DNA of 64,000 nt from Microbacterium gallinarum. GTDB taxonomy: Bacteria > Actinomycetota > Actinomycetes > Actinomycetales > Microbacteriaceae. Below, in pieces: positions 42,949 to 51,502 of the stretch. Location of the stretch: the NCBI RefSeq assembly GCF_014837165.1, contig NZ_JACSPM010000005.1, positions 62,001-126,000 of the forward strand, read 5' to 3'. A program made the position numbers and the translations under genes. The stretch's first letter is position 1, and every line of letters begins with the position of its first letter. The notes beneath the pieces are model-generated. The model was given only the letters and a program-made list of their open reading frames with translations. It ran no database searches and was not told the DNA's origin.

Positions 42949-43343
42949 GCGAACAGGAACAGCACGAAGCCGATGAGGGGCAGCGTGCCCTGCGTGAGCG
43001 CGGCGCGCAGGTACTTCATGCCTGTCGTGAGCAGGACGAGGGATGCCGCGACCATCGACCCGAGACTGAACAGCACCAGTGCGAGCCCGGCCGCCCGCAG
43101 CGCCGAGTCGTCCGCCCCCGACAGGAACAGAACGAGCCCGATGGCGGTGCCGACGGCGAGGAACAGGTTGTAGAACCCCTGGTTGTAGGCCATGGGCTTG
43201 GTGATCTCGGCGGCGGCCTGGTCGGCGACGCCGAACCGCTTCCAGATCTTCGGCTGCGTCCACTGCACGCTCTCCATCACGAAGATGTACACGTGGAGCA
43301 GGGCTGCCAGCGCGGCGAAGACCGTGGCGATGATCGCGATCAT
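42945..43343 (-). CDS. DUF1304 family membrane protein
   Basis: 132 aa with four predicted membrane helices. The family signature region AALLHVYIFVMESVQW and the conserved NQGFYNLFLAVG are present. Function is not established. The ATG is six bases after TATCGT. It is divergent from the LysR-type effector gene with only 34 bases between starts, so both leaderless promoters overlap. Confidence 0.87.
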   Translation of the reverse strand: MIAIIATVFAALAALLHVYIFVMESVQWTQPKIWKRFGVADQAAAEITKPMAYNQGFYNLFLAVGTAIGLVLFLSGADDSALRAAGLALVLFSLGSMVAASLVLLTTGMKYLRAALTQGTLPLIGFVLFLFA

Positions 43344-43377
43344 GACCGAACGATAGCGCCCGGCTACGCTGAAGCCC

Positions 43378-44151
43378 ATGGCACGCAGCGGAAAGTCGCA
43401 CGCGCGACCGGGCAAGTCGGGGCGGGATGCCTCGCCCCGCCGCAGCGGCAAGGGCGGCAAGCCCGCGGCTTCGAGCGGCAAGGGCGGCGCTTCCGGCGGC
43501 AAGGGCGGGCGTCCTCCGCGCCGACAGCCGGCCGCCGCGGCGACGCCCGAGGTCTCCGCCGCGCCCTTCCGGCTGGGCGCGATCCCCGGCGCCACCCCCG
43601 GGAAGTGGATCTCGGCCTGGCGTGACCGTGTGCCGGGTGTCGAGCTCGAGCTCGTGCCGCTCGAGGTGTCCGACCAGCGACGCGCGCTCGTCGACGGCGA
43701 GGTCGACGCCGCTCTCGTGCGCCTGCCGATCGATCGTGACGACCTGCACGCCATCGCCCTGTACGAAGAGATCCCGGTCGTCGTGATGGCGGCGGACTCG
43801 CACCTGACCGCGGCCGATGAACTCGACCTCGAGGACCTCGCCGGCGAGGTGGTGATCGCGGCACGCGACGATGTGCTCGGCATCCGGGTTCCCGACGCCG
43901 TCGAGCCCGCCTTCGCTCCGCCGGCCGACACGGCCGAGGCGATCGCAACCGTCGCCGCGGGCGTCGGGGTCGTCGTCGTCCCGATGTCACTCGCGCGGCT
44001 GCACCACCGCAAGGACGTCGAGCACCGACCGCTGCGCGACGGACCGACGTCGACTGTCGCGCTGTGCTGGGTCGCCGATCGCACGACTCCGGCCGTCGAG
44101 ACGTTCGTCGGCATCGTGCGCGGACGCACCGCCCACTCTTCGCGCGGCTGA
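43378..44151 (+). CDS. LysR-type effector-binding domain protein lacking HTH
   Basis: 257 aa. Residues 1-55 are a basic, disordered Gly/Lys/Ser/Arg region with repeated GKGGK-like units (SGKGG, KGGKP, KGGAS, KGGRPP). Residues about 63-245 match the periplasmic-binding-type effector domain of LysR regulators (FRLGAIPGATPGKWISAW; VVVMAADSHL; AAGVGVVVVP). No helix-turn-helix is present. The basic region could bind DNA or RNA non-specifically, or the protein may titrate a ligand. ATG is seven bases after TACGCT. Function cannot be assigned. Confidence 0.8.
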   Translation: MARSGKSHARPGKSGRDASPRRSGKGGKPAASSGKGGASGGKGGRPPRRQPAAAATPEVSAAPFRLGAIPGATPGKWISAWRDRVPGVELELVPLEVSDQRRALVDGEVDAALVRLPIDRDDLHAIALYEEIPVVVMAADSHLTAADELDLEDLAGEVVIAARDDVLGIRVPDAVEPAFAPPADTAEAIATVAAGVGVVVVPMSLARLHHRKDVEHRPLRDGPTSTVALCWVADRTTPAVETFVGIVRGRTAHSSRG

Positions 44152-44165
44152 GCGGGAACGGGGTC

Positions 44166-44203
44166 GGGGGATGTCGCCGACCTGGGTCTCTGCGACATCC
44201 CCC
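44166..44203. terminator. Hairpin terminator after the LysR-type effector gene
   Basis: GGGGGATGTCGC and GCGACATCCCCC form a perfect 12-base stem with a 14-base loop, starting 14 bases after the stop. A second weaker hairpin (CGGCGCC/GGCGCCG, 44330-44353) followed by T-rich sequence lies closer to the end of the CHAT gene and may terminate that transcript. Confidence 0.75.
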
Positions 44204-44371
44204 GCCGGTCCTGCTCAATGACCGCACGTCCCCAGACGCTCTCCCCAAGAGGGCGGTCATCCGCTCCCAGCGGCGGCACCCCCAGATGCCGTCGTGCATG
44301 AGCAGTTCCACTGAGTCAGAGCGCTCCCGCGGCGCCTTGATACATCGGCGCCGAAGTTTTCTCCGGAATTC

Positions 44372-46819
44372 TCAGAAGCCCGCGCCGTGCACCTGGAACG
44401 GCGCCACGATTCCGGTGCTGTCGGCCGCGCGGGCGAGTGCCTCGGCCGGCGGCACCCCGGCCACGAGCTCGGTGTGCATCGCGCCGAGCAGCTCGCAGGC
44501 CGCATCGTCGGCGACGATGACCGGGGCCGCGATCACGCAGCGCGTTCCGGCATGCAGCCAGATGCGAGTCATGCCGATGGCTTCCTCGCCCCAGCGCAAC
44601 GACGAGCGCCCGACCTCGCAGGCGGAGAGCACGACGGTGTCGGGGACCTCGGGCATGCGGTCGATGTCGTAGCCGAACAGGGTGCCGTCGACCAGCTCGA
44701 GTCCCGAGAACAGCGGGTTGTCGACCGTGTGACGTCCATGTGCGGCGACATGGAGCAGGTCGACGTTCGCCGCCAGGTCGGTGACGTGATCGACGGATGC
44801 CTCGTCCCCGCCCAGGACGGTGGCCCCCGGCCACGCCGTGGCTGCGGTCGCGACCTCCTCCTCGCCACGGGCGACGCGCGGTCCGACGGCGAAGCCTGCG
44901 CGTCGGCGCGCGCCGGTGTCGCCCCGCGTGCGCATCCACCGGGATGCCGATGACGCCATCGTGAACGCGTGCCCGCGCATCGCGGGAAGCATCGCCCACG
45001 GGATGCCGCCGAGGATGCCGGGGATGGTGATCACGAGCCTGCGGCGGCCGGCACGCGCGACCGCATCCGCCAGAAGGATCCTCGACAGCTCGTCCAGGCG
45101 CGAGTCGAGGGATCGCCGCACGACCGCGGCCATCGGCCCGCTGCGCACCGAGGCCGCCATGTCGAGATCGGCGCGGAGCCCGCCGAGAAGGAGGTCGGGA
45201 TCCCACTGCCGGATCGGCACGACGTGATCGCCGTCGGCGGTCACCACGAGGGCGACGAGGGCGGTCCTGGCGTAGAGATACGCGATGTGGGCGGTGTCGG
45301 CCGGAAGGGCGCTGCGCAGCTCGTCGAGCGTGGCCGGACGATCCACGTGGATCGCACCCGTGGCCGACCACTGCCGCTCCCGCGCGCGCTCCCGCAGCGC
45401 CGCAGCACGGGGCCGGGAGAGCCAGTCCTCGCCGGGGTCGTCCGCGCGGATCATCCGCAGTTCGGCGAGCTCCTCGGCGAGGCGGGGGTCCGGCGGCGGT
45501 CGCAGGGGCGTGACCTGCTGGCTCAGGTGCCTCGCGCGCTCCGACCACTCGAACAGGACATCGGGCCGCCCCGACTCGATGGCCGACCCGAGCCCGGCGA
45601 ACATCAGGCCGGTCGCGTGCATGCGGAACGAGGTCTGCAGATCGAGACTGCCGAAGGACTGCTGCCACTCGGTCAGCATGTCGAGGCCGTTCGCCGCGTG
45701 CCGGCGCACGAGAGCGGGCCTGCCCGCCGCGCGGGCACGTGCGGCCCGGGCCTGGTGGGCGAGCAGCCGCACCTCCATCGACGCGGAGACCGACGTCCGA
45801 ACGGGGCGCGTCGACGGCTGACCCTGCTCGGCGAGAGCGAGATCGTGGGCCAGGCGGAGCGCCGCCGCCTCGTTCAGGAAGCGGTGGCGCTGGAGCGCGG
45901 CGACGACGTCGGCGACCTCGCCCGCCGACGGACGCTCGACGGAAGGCGGCAGCTCCGGTGCGAGCAGCGCGCGCAGCCTGATGCCCTCGGCGCGCACGCG
46001 CCACGCCTCATTCCCGAAGGCCTCGAAGCCGGCGGACGCGGCGGCGGCTGCGGTGCCGGCGCGCTCGGGTGCGTGGTTGAGGAGCGACCGCGCCAGGTTG
46101 AACTCGGCCATCGCGCGGTCCAGCGGCATCCCCAGCTCGCCGAACGTCGCCGCGACGCGCTCGAGGATCGCCTCCGCCTCGGAGGTCTGGCCCGCATCCC
46201 GGAGCACCTCGGCGCGATCCAGATCGCCGACCGCGGCGCCGACCGCGGTGTCGCCGGCGAGCGGCGCCGCGGCGACCATGGCCTGCAGTGCGCCGACCAG
46301 GTCGCCCGAGAGCATCGCGACGTAGCCGAGGTTGTGCCGCGCCTGCGCCTCGGCGACCGGCATGCCGGCCGCGGCATATGCCGCCGCCGCGCAGCGCAGG
46401 TCGTCTTCAGCGGCGTCCAGGCGGCGGTGCTGCATCCGCACCAGGCTGCGGTTGACCCGCGTGTTCGCCTCGGCGACCGGGTCGTCGGCGAGCGCCTCGA
46501 TCGCGCGCGTGAGCCAGCGCTCCGCGTCGGCGAGGCGGCCGGCCTCCTCGGCCAGTGCGCCGAGCTGGCCGGCGAGGATCGCGACGGTGTGGTCGCTGAG
46601 ACCGGGCTCGGCGATCGCGTCGCCGCAGATGCGTTCGGCGTCGGCGACGTGCCCGGTACGCGCGAGCACGTAGGCCCGCGTGCCGGCGATGCGAGCCCGG
46701 AGGTTCGCATCGCCGGCATCGCTCTCGGCCCGGTCGAGCACCTGAGCGGCCTCGTCGTAGCGACCGCGGTTGACGAGGTCCACGGCCTCACGGTGCAGCG
46801 CGTCGGCCGAACGGGTCAT
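44372..46819 (-). CDS. TPR-CHAT (caspase-like) protein
   Basis: 815 aa. Residues about 1-420 are helical TPR-like repeats that would bind a partner. The C-terminal CHAT domain (about 520-815) belongs to the caspase fold. Its two catalytic residues are intact: His694 in LLHVAAHGRH and Cys734 in VVLSACEVGR. No signal peptide or membrane segment, so cytoplasmic. It is the last gene of the sigma/beta-sandwich/subtilase cassette, 37 bases after the subtilase stop. TPR-CHAT proteases in other systems (for example type III-E CRISPR Craspase) cut a target protein after activation; here the trigger and target are unknown. CAAGAT six bases before ATG may give it a second, internal promoter. Confidence 0.88.
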   Translation of the reverse strand: MTRSADALHREAVDLVNRGRYDEAAQVLDRAESDAGDANLRARIAGTRAYVLARTGHVADAERICGDAIAEPGLSDHTVAILAGQLGALAEEAGRLADAERWLTRAIEALADDPVAEANTRVNRSLVRMQHRRLDAAEDDLRCAAAAYAAAGMPVAEAQARHNLGYVAMLSGDLVGALQAMVAAAPLAGDTAVGAAVGDLDRAEVLRDAGQTSEAEAILERVAATFGELGMPLDRAMAEFNLARSLLNHAPERAGTAAAAASAGFEAFGNEAWRVRAEGIRLRALLAPELPPSVERPSAGEVADVVAALQRHRFLNEAAALRLAHDLALAEQGQPSTRPVRTSVSASMEVRLLAHQARAARARAAGRPALVRRHAANGLDMLTEWQQSFGSLDLQTSFRMHATGLMFAGLGSAIESGRPDVLFEWSERARHLSQQVTPLRPPPDPRLAEELAELRMIRADDPGEDWLSRPRAAALRERARERQWSATGAIHVDRPATLDELRSALPADTAHIAYLYARTALVALVVTADGDHVVPIRQWDPDLLLGGLRADLDMAASVRSGPMAAVVRRSLDSRLDELSRILLADAVARAGRRRLVITIPGILGGIPWAMLPAMRGHAFTMASSASRWMRTRGDTGARRRAGFAVGPRVARGEEEVATAATAWPGATVLGGDEASVDHVTDLAANVDLLHVAAHGRHTVDNPLFSGLELVDGTLFGYDIDRMPEVPDTVVLSACEVGRSSLRWGEEAIGMTRIWLHAGTRCVIAAPVIVADDAACELLGAMHTELVAGVPPAEALARAADSTGIVAPFQVHGAGF

Positions 46820-46856
46820 CCCCCTATCTTGGCGGGAACAGCGTCCGTCGTGGCGG

Positions 46857-48572
46857 CTACAGCTTCGGTGTGAACTCCAGCTTCTTCGCCTCCTCGCGCA
46901 GAAGCTTCTTGATCTCGTCCTCGCTGGGAGCACTCGCCGTCGCCGTGGTCGCCGTGCTCGCGGTCGCCTTCGGTCCCATCAGGACCGGCGCGATCGCCTG
47001 GGCGAGCTTGCCCGCAATGTACGGCGCGGCGAACGACGTGCCGCTCCAGATCGCGAACCCGCCGCGCCAGTCGTCGGGGTCGAGGCTCTGCCGCGGCAGC
47101 GGCTGGGCGACGCCCGGCAGGTCATAGAGATCATCGCGTGTGCCCGCCTGGATGCCACCGAGGAATCCGGGTGACGTGCTGAAGACGGACACACCGGGCG
47201 CGTAGGTCTTGACCCAATCACCGACGTTGCTGAAGAGCGCGATCGTCTGGCTGTTCGGATTCAGTGCGCCGACCGACACGTGGGGCGCTGCTTTCGCGAG
47301 CGCGGCGGCTTCGTCCCGCTTGGCCGGGAACTGCCAGAGTGCCGCCGGGAACGCCGGGCGTTCGGTGGAGTCGTTGCCGGCCGAGCACACGACCGCGCAG
47401 CCCAGCATGCGCGCTTCCTCCAGCAGCTCGCCCAGCGTGGCGTCGAACAGCTCGTCGTCGGGGGTCTCGTGGTAGTAACCCAGCGAGATGTTCATCACAT
47501 CGACCTTCTGGCCGGCGCGCATCGCGTCGACCAGCCGCCGCACCGCCTCGAGGAACTCCCCTTCGAGCACAGTGCCCTGACTGTTCGCCACGCGCACGGC
47601 GATGATGTCCGCGTCGGGGCAGACCTGGCGCACGATGCCCGCAACGAACGTGCCGTGACCTGCCGCCTCGTCGAGGAACCCGTCGAGCGGGCCCGACTGA
47701 TCGGGGTAGACCTCGGGGTCCGTGTTCGGGTCGTGGTCGCCGATGGGTCCCTTCGGCGACATCGGATCACGGGTCACGATCGGGTCTTCGAGCCACGGGT
47801 GGTCGCCGCAACCGGTGTCGAAGACAGCGACGACGGGCCGGCGCCCGGAGAACCTATCGTCGTCCGTCCGCACGGGCTTCGGTCCGACGTAGGTGATGAT
47901 CTCGCGGCCGCCGCTTCCCGGCTCGGCGTACGCGTCGGGGCCGGGAGCGTTGGTGCGGCCGTACGGGTTCGTCCGACCGTAGGGGTTGGTGCGACCGTAC
48001 GGGTTGGTCCGGCCGTAGGGGTTGGTGCGGCCATTCGCCCCCAGCGCGAGCACGTGGTCGAGGCCGACCCCGCGGGAGAGCTTCCTGCTCTCCCGCTCGG
48101 TGCGCGATGCGTCGTCGGCCCGGGGGAACTTCTGCCGTGCCGCCTTCAGCAGCCGCCACGCGTCGACGGGCGGCACGGGCTGGTCGTCGACGTCGACCTT
48201 CGGATCCTGCGAGATGTCGGCGCGATACAGCGGTGGAGTGCGGCGTTCACTGCGGTCCGCACGTGCCTCCTCCTCGGCGGCGGCGAGATCGAGTTCGCTC
48301 TCCTCCCCTCCTTCTGCGGGACGGGTGAGCGGACGGATTCTCACCGACCAGCCGAACGCGCGGGCAGACTCGCTCAGATCGGTCTGGATGCGCTGCAACT
48401 CCTCGCCGGCGCTCACGAGGAGATGGGTGGGTGCGTACTCGGTCGGATAGGCGGGAACGCCGGGTTCGGGCTCGACGGCCGGGTCGAGCACGACACCGAG
48501 AGGCTTCGTCGCCTCGTATCGTGAGCGCCACGTCTCGTTCGGCGGGCGGCGGGGCGGCTTCTCGTCAGCCAT
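46857..48572 (-). CDS. S8 family serine peptidase (cytoplasmic subtilase)
   Basis: 571 aa. The catalytic triad is Asp252 (VFDTGCG), His306 (GHGTFVAG) and Ser513 (SGTSFAAP), with the oxyanion Asn400 in SAGND. There is no signal peptide, so it should act inside the cell. Residues 1-180 form an N-terminal domain rich in charged residues. Residues 183-206 are four perfect TNPYGR repeats just before the protease domain, a possible cleavable linker. The C-terminus is an Ala/Thr-rich stretch and a charged helix. Start ATG follows AAGGAG. It lies between a small beta-sandwich protein gene and the TPR-CHAT gene; likely a protease in a signalling cascade. Confidence 0.9.
   Translation of the reverse strand: MADEKPPRRPPNETWRSRYEATKPLGVVLDPAVEPEPGVPAYPTEYAPTHLLVSAGEELQRIQTDLSESARAFGWSVRIRPLTRPAEGGEESELDLAAAEEEARADRSERRTPPLYRADISQDPKVDVDDQPVPPVDAWRLLKAARQKFPRADDASRTERESRKLSRGVGLDHVLALGANGRTNPYGRTNPYGRTNPYGRTNPYGRTNAPGPDAYAEPGSGGREIITYVGPKPVRTDDDRFSGRRPVVAVFDTGCGDHPWLEDPIVTRDPMSPKGPIGDHDPNTDPEVYPDQSGPLDGFLDEAAGHGTFVAGIVRQVCPDADIIAVRVANSQGTVLEGEFLEAVRRLVDAMRAGQKVDVMNISLGYYHETPDDELFDATLGELLEEARMLGCAVVCSAGNDSTERPAFPAALWQFPAKRDEAAALAKAAPHVSVGALNPNSQTIALFSNVGDWVKTYAPGVSVFSTSPGFLGGIQAGTRDDLYDLPGVAQPLPRQSLDPDDWRGGFAIWSGTSFAAPYIAGKLAQAIAPVLMGPKATASTATTATASAPSEDEIKKLLREEAKKLEFTPKL
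47955..48026 (-). repeat. Four 18-bp tandem repeats in the subtilase gene
   Basis: Each unit encodes TNPYGR. The copies differ by synonymous changes only (for example CCC/CCG, GGC/GGT, CGC/CGG), so the peptide repeat appears to be kept by selection while the DNA has drifted. Confidence 0.9.
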
Positions 48573-48625
48573 GGATCTCCTTGATCATCGGGCGGAGCGC
48601 GGCCCCAGCCGCGGCATCCGCATCC

Positions 48626-49093
48626 TCATATTTCGAACTGCGGTGTTTCGAAGTCGCGAAGCTCGCCGGTGGAGTCCTTCACCACCATGCGCAGCCGCGC
48701 TACGCCAGGGGTCACGTCGTCGAAGGCGAAGCGGCCGTGCTCACCCGGCTCGGCCGACCACTCCCGGTCGCCCTGCACCAGCCGGATGGCCAGGGCGGTG
48801 GCATCCACCCAGCCATCGACTCGGCGTCCGCCGTCTTCGGTGGCGCTCGCGTGCAGGAGCACACTGGTCGTTCCGTCGCTGAACTGCAGCGTCGCCGTAT
48901 CGGCCTCGCCGCGCACGGCGGCCAGGGATCCCTCGACCAGGGTCAACAGCGCGTACTCGCGGGTGAGGTCCTCGACGGCCACTGCCGCGACCATCCGGTC
49001 CACGAGGGTGGCCGGCACGGGATCGACCCCCTCCCACATCGCCCGCATTCGTGCGAAAAGCGCCGCATCCGCGGCGAAGTCCTCATTGTCCAT
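48626..49093 (-). CDS. Small protein with C-terminal beta-sandwich
   Basis: 155 aa. The N-terminal part (about 10-45, LFARMRAMWEGVDPVPATLV) is helical. The C-terminal 60 residues (GRFAFDDVTPGVARLRMVV) look like a carboxypeptidase-regulatory/transthyretin-type beta-sandwich. No catalytic motif, signal peptide or membrane helix. The start lies 11 bases inside the sigma factor gene, so translation is coupled. Position directly after the sigma gene suggests a partner or anti-sigma role, which is inference. Confidence 0.72.
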   Translation of the reverse strand: MDNEDFAADAALFARMRAMWEGVDPVPATLVDRMVAAVAVEDLTREYALLTLVEGSLAAVRGEADTATLQFSDGTTSVLLHASATEDGGRRVDGWVDATALAIRLVQGDREWSAEPGEHGRFAFDDVTPGVARLRMVVKDSTGELRDFETPQFEI

Positions 49094-49763
49094 CGTCCTG
49101 TCCTTCCCATCCTGAGCCCTCGAGCTCTGCCCGGAGCTTGGCGAGACAGCGCTGGCGGGTCGGTCCGATGGACCCGATGGGCATCGCCAGGTCCTGCGCG
49201 ATGCGGGCATAGTCGGGACGGTCCTCGAACGCGACGATCCGCAGCAGACGCTGGCATCGTTCATTGAGCGTCGAGACGGCATCCCACAGCCGACGTGTGG
49301 CGTCGTCTGCGGTGGCCGTCTGCTCGGCGGATTCGTGGACAGGCAGGTGGGGTTCGAGCGCTTCGGCTTCCGTCGGGTCCGCCCGACGCTGCTGCTTGCC
49401 GACGCGCCACGCCTCGCGGCGTGCACACATGGTGAGCCACCCCGACACGGCCTGCGCGTCGTGGATGGTCTCGTGACGTCGCACCAGCGTCAGCCACGTC
49501 GTCTGCACGACGTCCTGAGCAAGTGCGTGGTCGAGCCCGTACGCGCGCACGACATGCCACAGGGGCGGTGTCATGAGCCTCACGAGCTCGTCCATCGCGC
49601 GGCTGTCGCCTTCGCGCCAGCGCACGAACAGGTCCGCCGCGCGTTGCCATCGCGCCGGCTCGACAGAGTCGATCGTCTCCGCCGACTCTCCGTGCGACGT
49701 TCCCGGGTCGCGCGGGTCCTCCGGCGGCGGCGAGGCCCCAGCCTCGGCGTCCGCGTGCGTCAT
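49083..49763 (-). CDS. ECF-like sigma-70 family sigma factor
   Basis: 226 aa. A 45-residue acidic N-terminus precedes region 2 (ELVRLMTPPLWHVVRAYGLD; VVQTTWLTLVRR; VSGWLTMCARREAW) and region 4 (LNERCQRLLRIVAFEDRPDY, then IAQDLAMPIGSIGPTRQRCL). It directs RNA polymerase to specific promoters. Start ATG at 49763 has CAGAAT seven bases upstream. It is the first gene of a four-gene minus-strand operon with a beta-sandwich protein, subtilase and TPR-CHAT protein. No classical membrane anti-sigma factor is adjacent. Confidence 0.88.
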   Translation of the reverse strand: MTHADAEAGASPPPEDPRDPGTSHGESAETIDSVEPARWQRAADLFVRWREGDSRAMDELVRLMTPPLWHVVRAYGLDHALAQDVVQTTWLTLVRRHETIHDAQAVSGWLTMCARREAWRVGKQQRRADPTEAEALEPHLPVHESAEQTATADDATRRLWDAVSTLNERCQRLLRIVAFEDRPDYARIAQDLAMPIGSIGPTRQRCLAKLRAELEGSGWEGQDDGQ

Positions 49764-49875
49764 GACGCCAATTCTGTCCACACTACGAGGAGAGCGATAG
49801 ATCCCCCCTGATACAGCGTGTCGCGGGATTCCGGGGCGTCGCGTGACGGAGGGGCCGCCGCCTAGACTTCTGCGC

Positions 49876-50631
49876 ATGACGACCGCGCCGCTGCTCTATG
49901 TCTGCGTGCGGCCGCAGCAGGGCGCGGCGGCCGCCGAGTACGAGTCGTTCCGCACCGCGATGAGGCTCGACGACGCGGCGGTCCACCGGATCGATCTCGT
50001 GCGCGAGCCGCTCCCCGACGACGTCTTCGACCGGTACAGCGGCTTCCTCGTCGGCGGCAGCCCGTTCAACGTCGCCGATCCCGAGTCGACGAAGACCGAC
50101 GTGCAACGGCGTCTCGAGGGCGACCTCGAGCGGATCGCACGGCGGGTGGCCGACGGCTCGGCCGGTCACGAAGGACCGGCGGCGCTCTTCACCTGCTACG
50201 GGATCGGCGTGGTCACGCGCATGCTCGGGGGCGAGGTGAGCCGCGCGTTCCCCGAAGACACCGGCCCGGTCACTATCGAGCTCACCGACGCCGGCCGCGG
50301 CGACCCGCTGTTCGGCGGACTAGCCTCACGCTTCACCGCGCTGACCGCGCACAAGGAGGGCACCGCCGCGCTCCCGCCGGACGCGACGCAGCTCGCGGTG
50401 AACGCCGCGTGCCCGGTGCAGGCCTACGTCGTGGGCGACCGCCTGTACGCGACGCAGTTCCACCCGGAGCCCACCACGAAGGCCTTCACGGAGCGCATGG
50501 CGGTCTATCGCGACGACGGCTACTTCGAGGCGGAGCACTACGACGCCGTCGCGGGGCGCGTGCTCGCGGCATCCGTCACCGAACCGGTCCGGCTGCTGCG
50601 CGCCTTCGCCCAGCGATTCGGCCCGGCCTGA
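49876..50631 (+). CDS. Type 1 glutamine amidotransferase
   Basis: 251 aa class I GATase-like protein. GGSPFN (60-65) stands for the oxyanion strand, the nucleophile is Cys107 in LFTCYGIGVV and the His is in FHPEPT. Related to GuaA-like stand-alone amidotransferases. TAGACT is seven bases before the ATG, a leaderless start. Divergent from the sigma factor gene. Acceptor substrate unknown. Confidence 0.87.
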   Translation: MTTAPLLYVCVRPQQGAAAAEYESFRTAMRLDDAAVHRIDLVREPLPDDVFDRYSGFLVGGSPFNVADPESTKTDVQRRLEGDLERIARRVADGSAGHEGPAALFTCYGIGVVTRMLGGEVSRAFPEDTGPVTIELTDAGRGDPLFGGLASRFTALTAHKEGTAALPPDATQLAVNAACPVQAYVVGDRLYATQFHPEPTTKAFTERMAVYRDDGYFEAEHYDAVAGRVLAASVTEPVRLLRAFAQRFGPA

Positions 50632-51432
50632 TCAGACCTCGGCGTTGCGCACGTCGGCGACGCGATGCACGAGCGCGCCGGCCAACGGCACGAGCAGCAC
50701 GACCGCGGCCACGACGATCGCGGCGACGCCGATCGGGGTGCTCTCGGGCTCTCCGGCGAGGCGTCCGACGCCGATCCACGTGAGTCCCCACGACATCGCC
50801 AGGCCGGGGGCGATGCGCCAGCCGCTCGCCCACGCCAGGCCGATGCCGATGACGGCGACCACCACGAGGACGGCGATGCCCCACAGAGCGGAGTTCTCTC
50901 CTGCCTCGGCGGGGACGATCGTGGTGAGCCACGCCGAGGTGTTGGCGACCGTGGCGAGGGTGACCCACCCGAGGTGCAGGCCCGTCACGCCATCGATGAG
51001 CAGGGCATCGAGCACGCCGCGCCCGGGATTGAGGATCGTGGCGCGGAAGGTCACGCACAAGAGGGCCAGCAGCAGCACGATCGAGAGAACAGTGAGCGGC
51101 AGGGTCAGGAACTGCGCCGTCACGAGCCAGAGCCCGTTGAGCACCATCGTGCCGGCGATGAGCCAGCCCACCGCCCGCTGCCGCGAGCGCTCACGCTGCC
51201 GCGGGAACGCCTGCCACACCGTGTAGGCGAACAGCCCGACGTAGATCACGGACCAGATCGAGAACGCCGTGCTGGCGGGTGCCAGGTACGAGCCCTCGGC
51301 CGAGAGCGCGCCTCCCTGCAGGTCTTCGACGGACCTGCCGCCGAAGAGGCCCGAGCCGACCGTCGCGGCGACGATCATGAAGCTGAAGGCGCTGATGACG
51401 ACGATCTGGCGAGTGAGGTCCTTGGCGGCCAT
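50632..51432 (-). CDS. TspO/MBR-like membrane protein
   Basis: 266 aa with about seven hydrophobic segments. AFSIWSVIYVGLFAYTVWQA resembles the tryptophan-rich sensory protein (TspO) motif, but the protein is longer than bacterial TspO and tryptophans are fewer. The final stop abuts the amidotransferase stop. ATG is six bases after TAGCGT. The assignment is moderate; another small-molecule membrane protein is possible. Confidence 0.72.
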   Translation of the reverse strand: MAAKDLTRQIVVISAFSFMIVAATVGSGLFGGRSVEDLQGGALSAEGSYLAPASTAFSIWSVIYVGLFAYTVWQAFPRQRERSRQRAVGWLIAGTMVLNGLWLVTAQFLTLPLTVLSIVLLLALLCVTFRATILNPGRGVLDALLIDGVTGLHLGWVTLATVANTSAWLTTIVPAEAGENSALWGIAVLVVVAVIGIGLAWASGWRIAPGLAMSWGLTWIGVGRLAGEPESTPIGVAAIVVAAVVLLVPLAGALVHRVADVRNAEV

Positions 51433-51466
51433 GCCCTCACGCTACGGAAGCCGGCCGACCCTTCCA

Positions 51467-51482
51467 CCCCTGTTGACAGGGG
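51467..51482. terminator. Short GC hairpin, probable terminator
   Basis: CCCCTG-TTGA-CAGGGG is a perfect 6-base stem with a 4-base loop. It lies downstream of the antiporter operon end and upstream of the TspO-like gene, all on the minus strand. Confidence 0.5.
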
Positions 51483-51502
51483 ACGGGCAGTCCCCTACGA
51501 GG

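Noticed and set aside
47955..48026. Possible CRISPR-like array because of regular 18-bp repeats
   Set aside because: There are no spacers; the units are contiguous codons for TNPYGR within a coding frame.
47280..48524. Antisense open frame over the subtilase gene
   Set aside because: The subtilase has all catalytic motifs on the minus strand; the antisense product has no recognisable feature.
44372..49763. Assignment of the cassette to type III-E CRISPR (Craspase)
   Set aside because: There is no gRAMP/Cas7-11 gene or CRISPR array nearby; only the TPR-CHAT protease type is shared.
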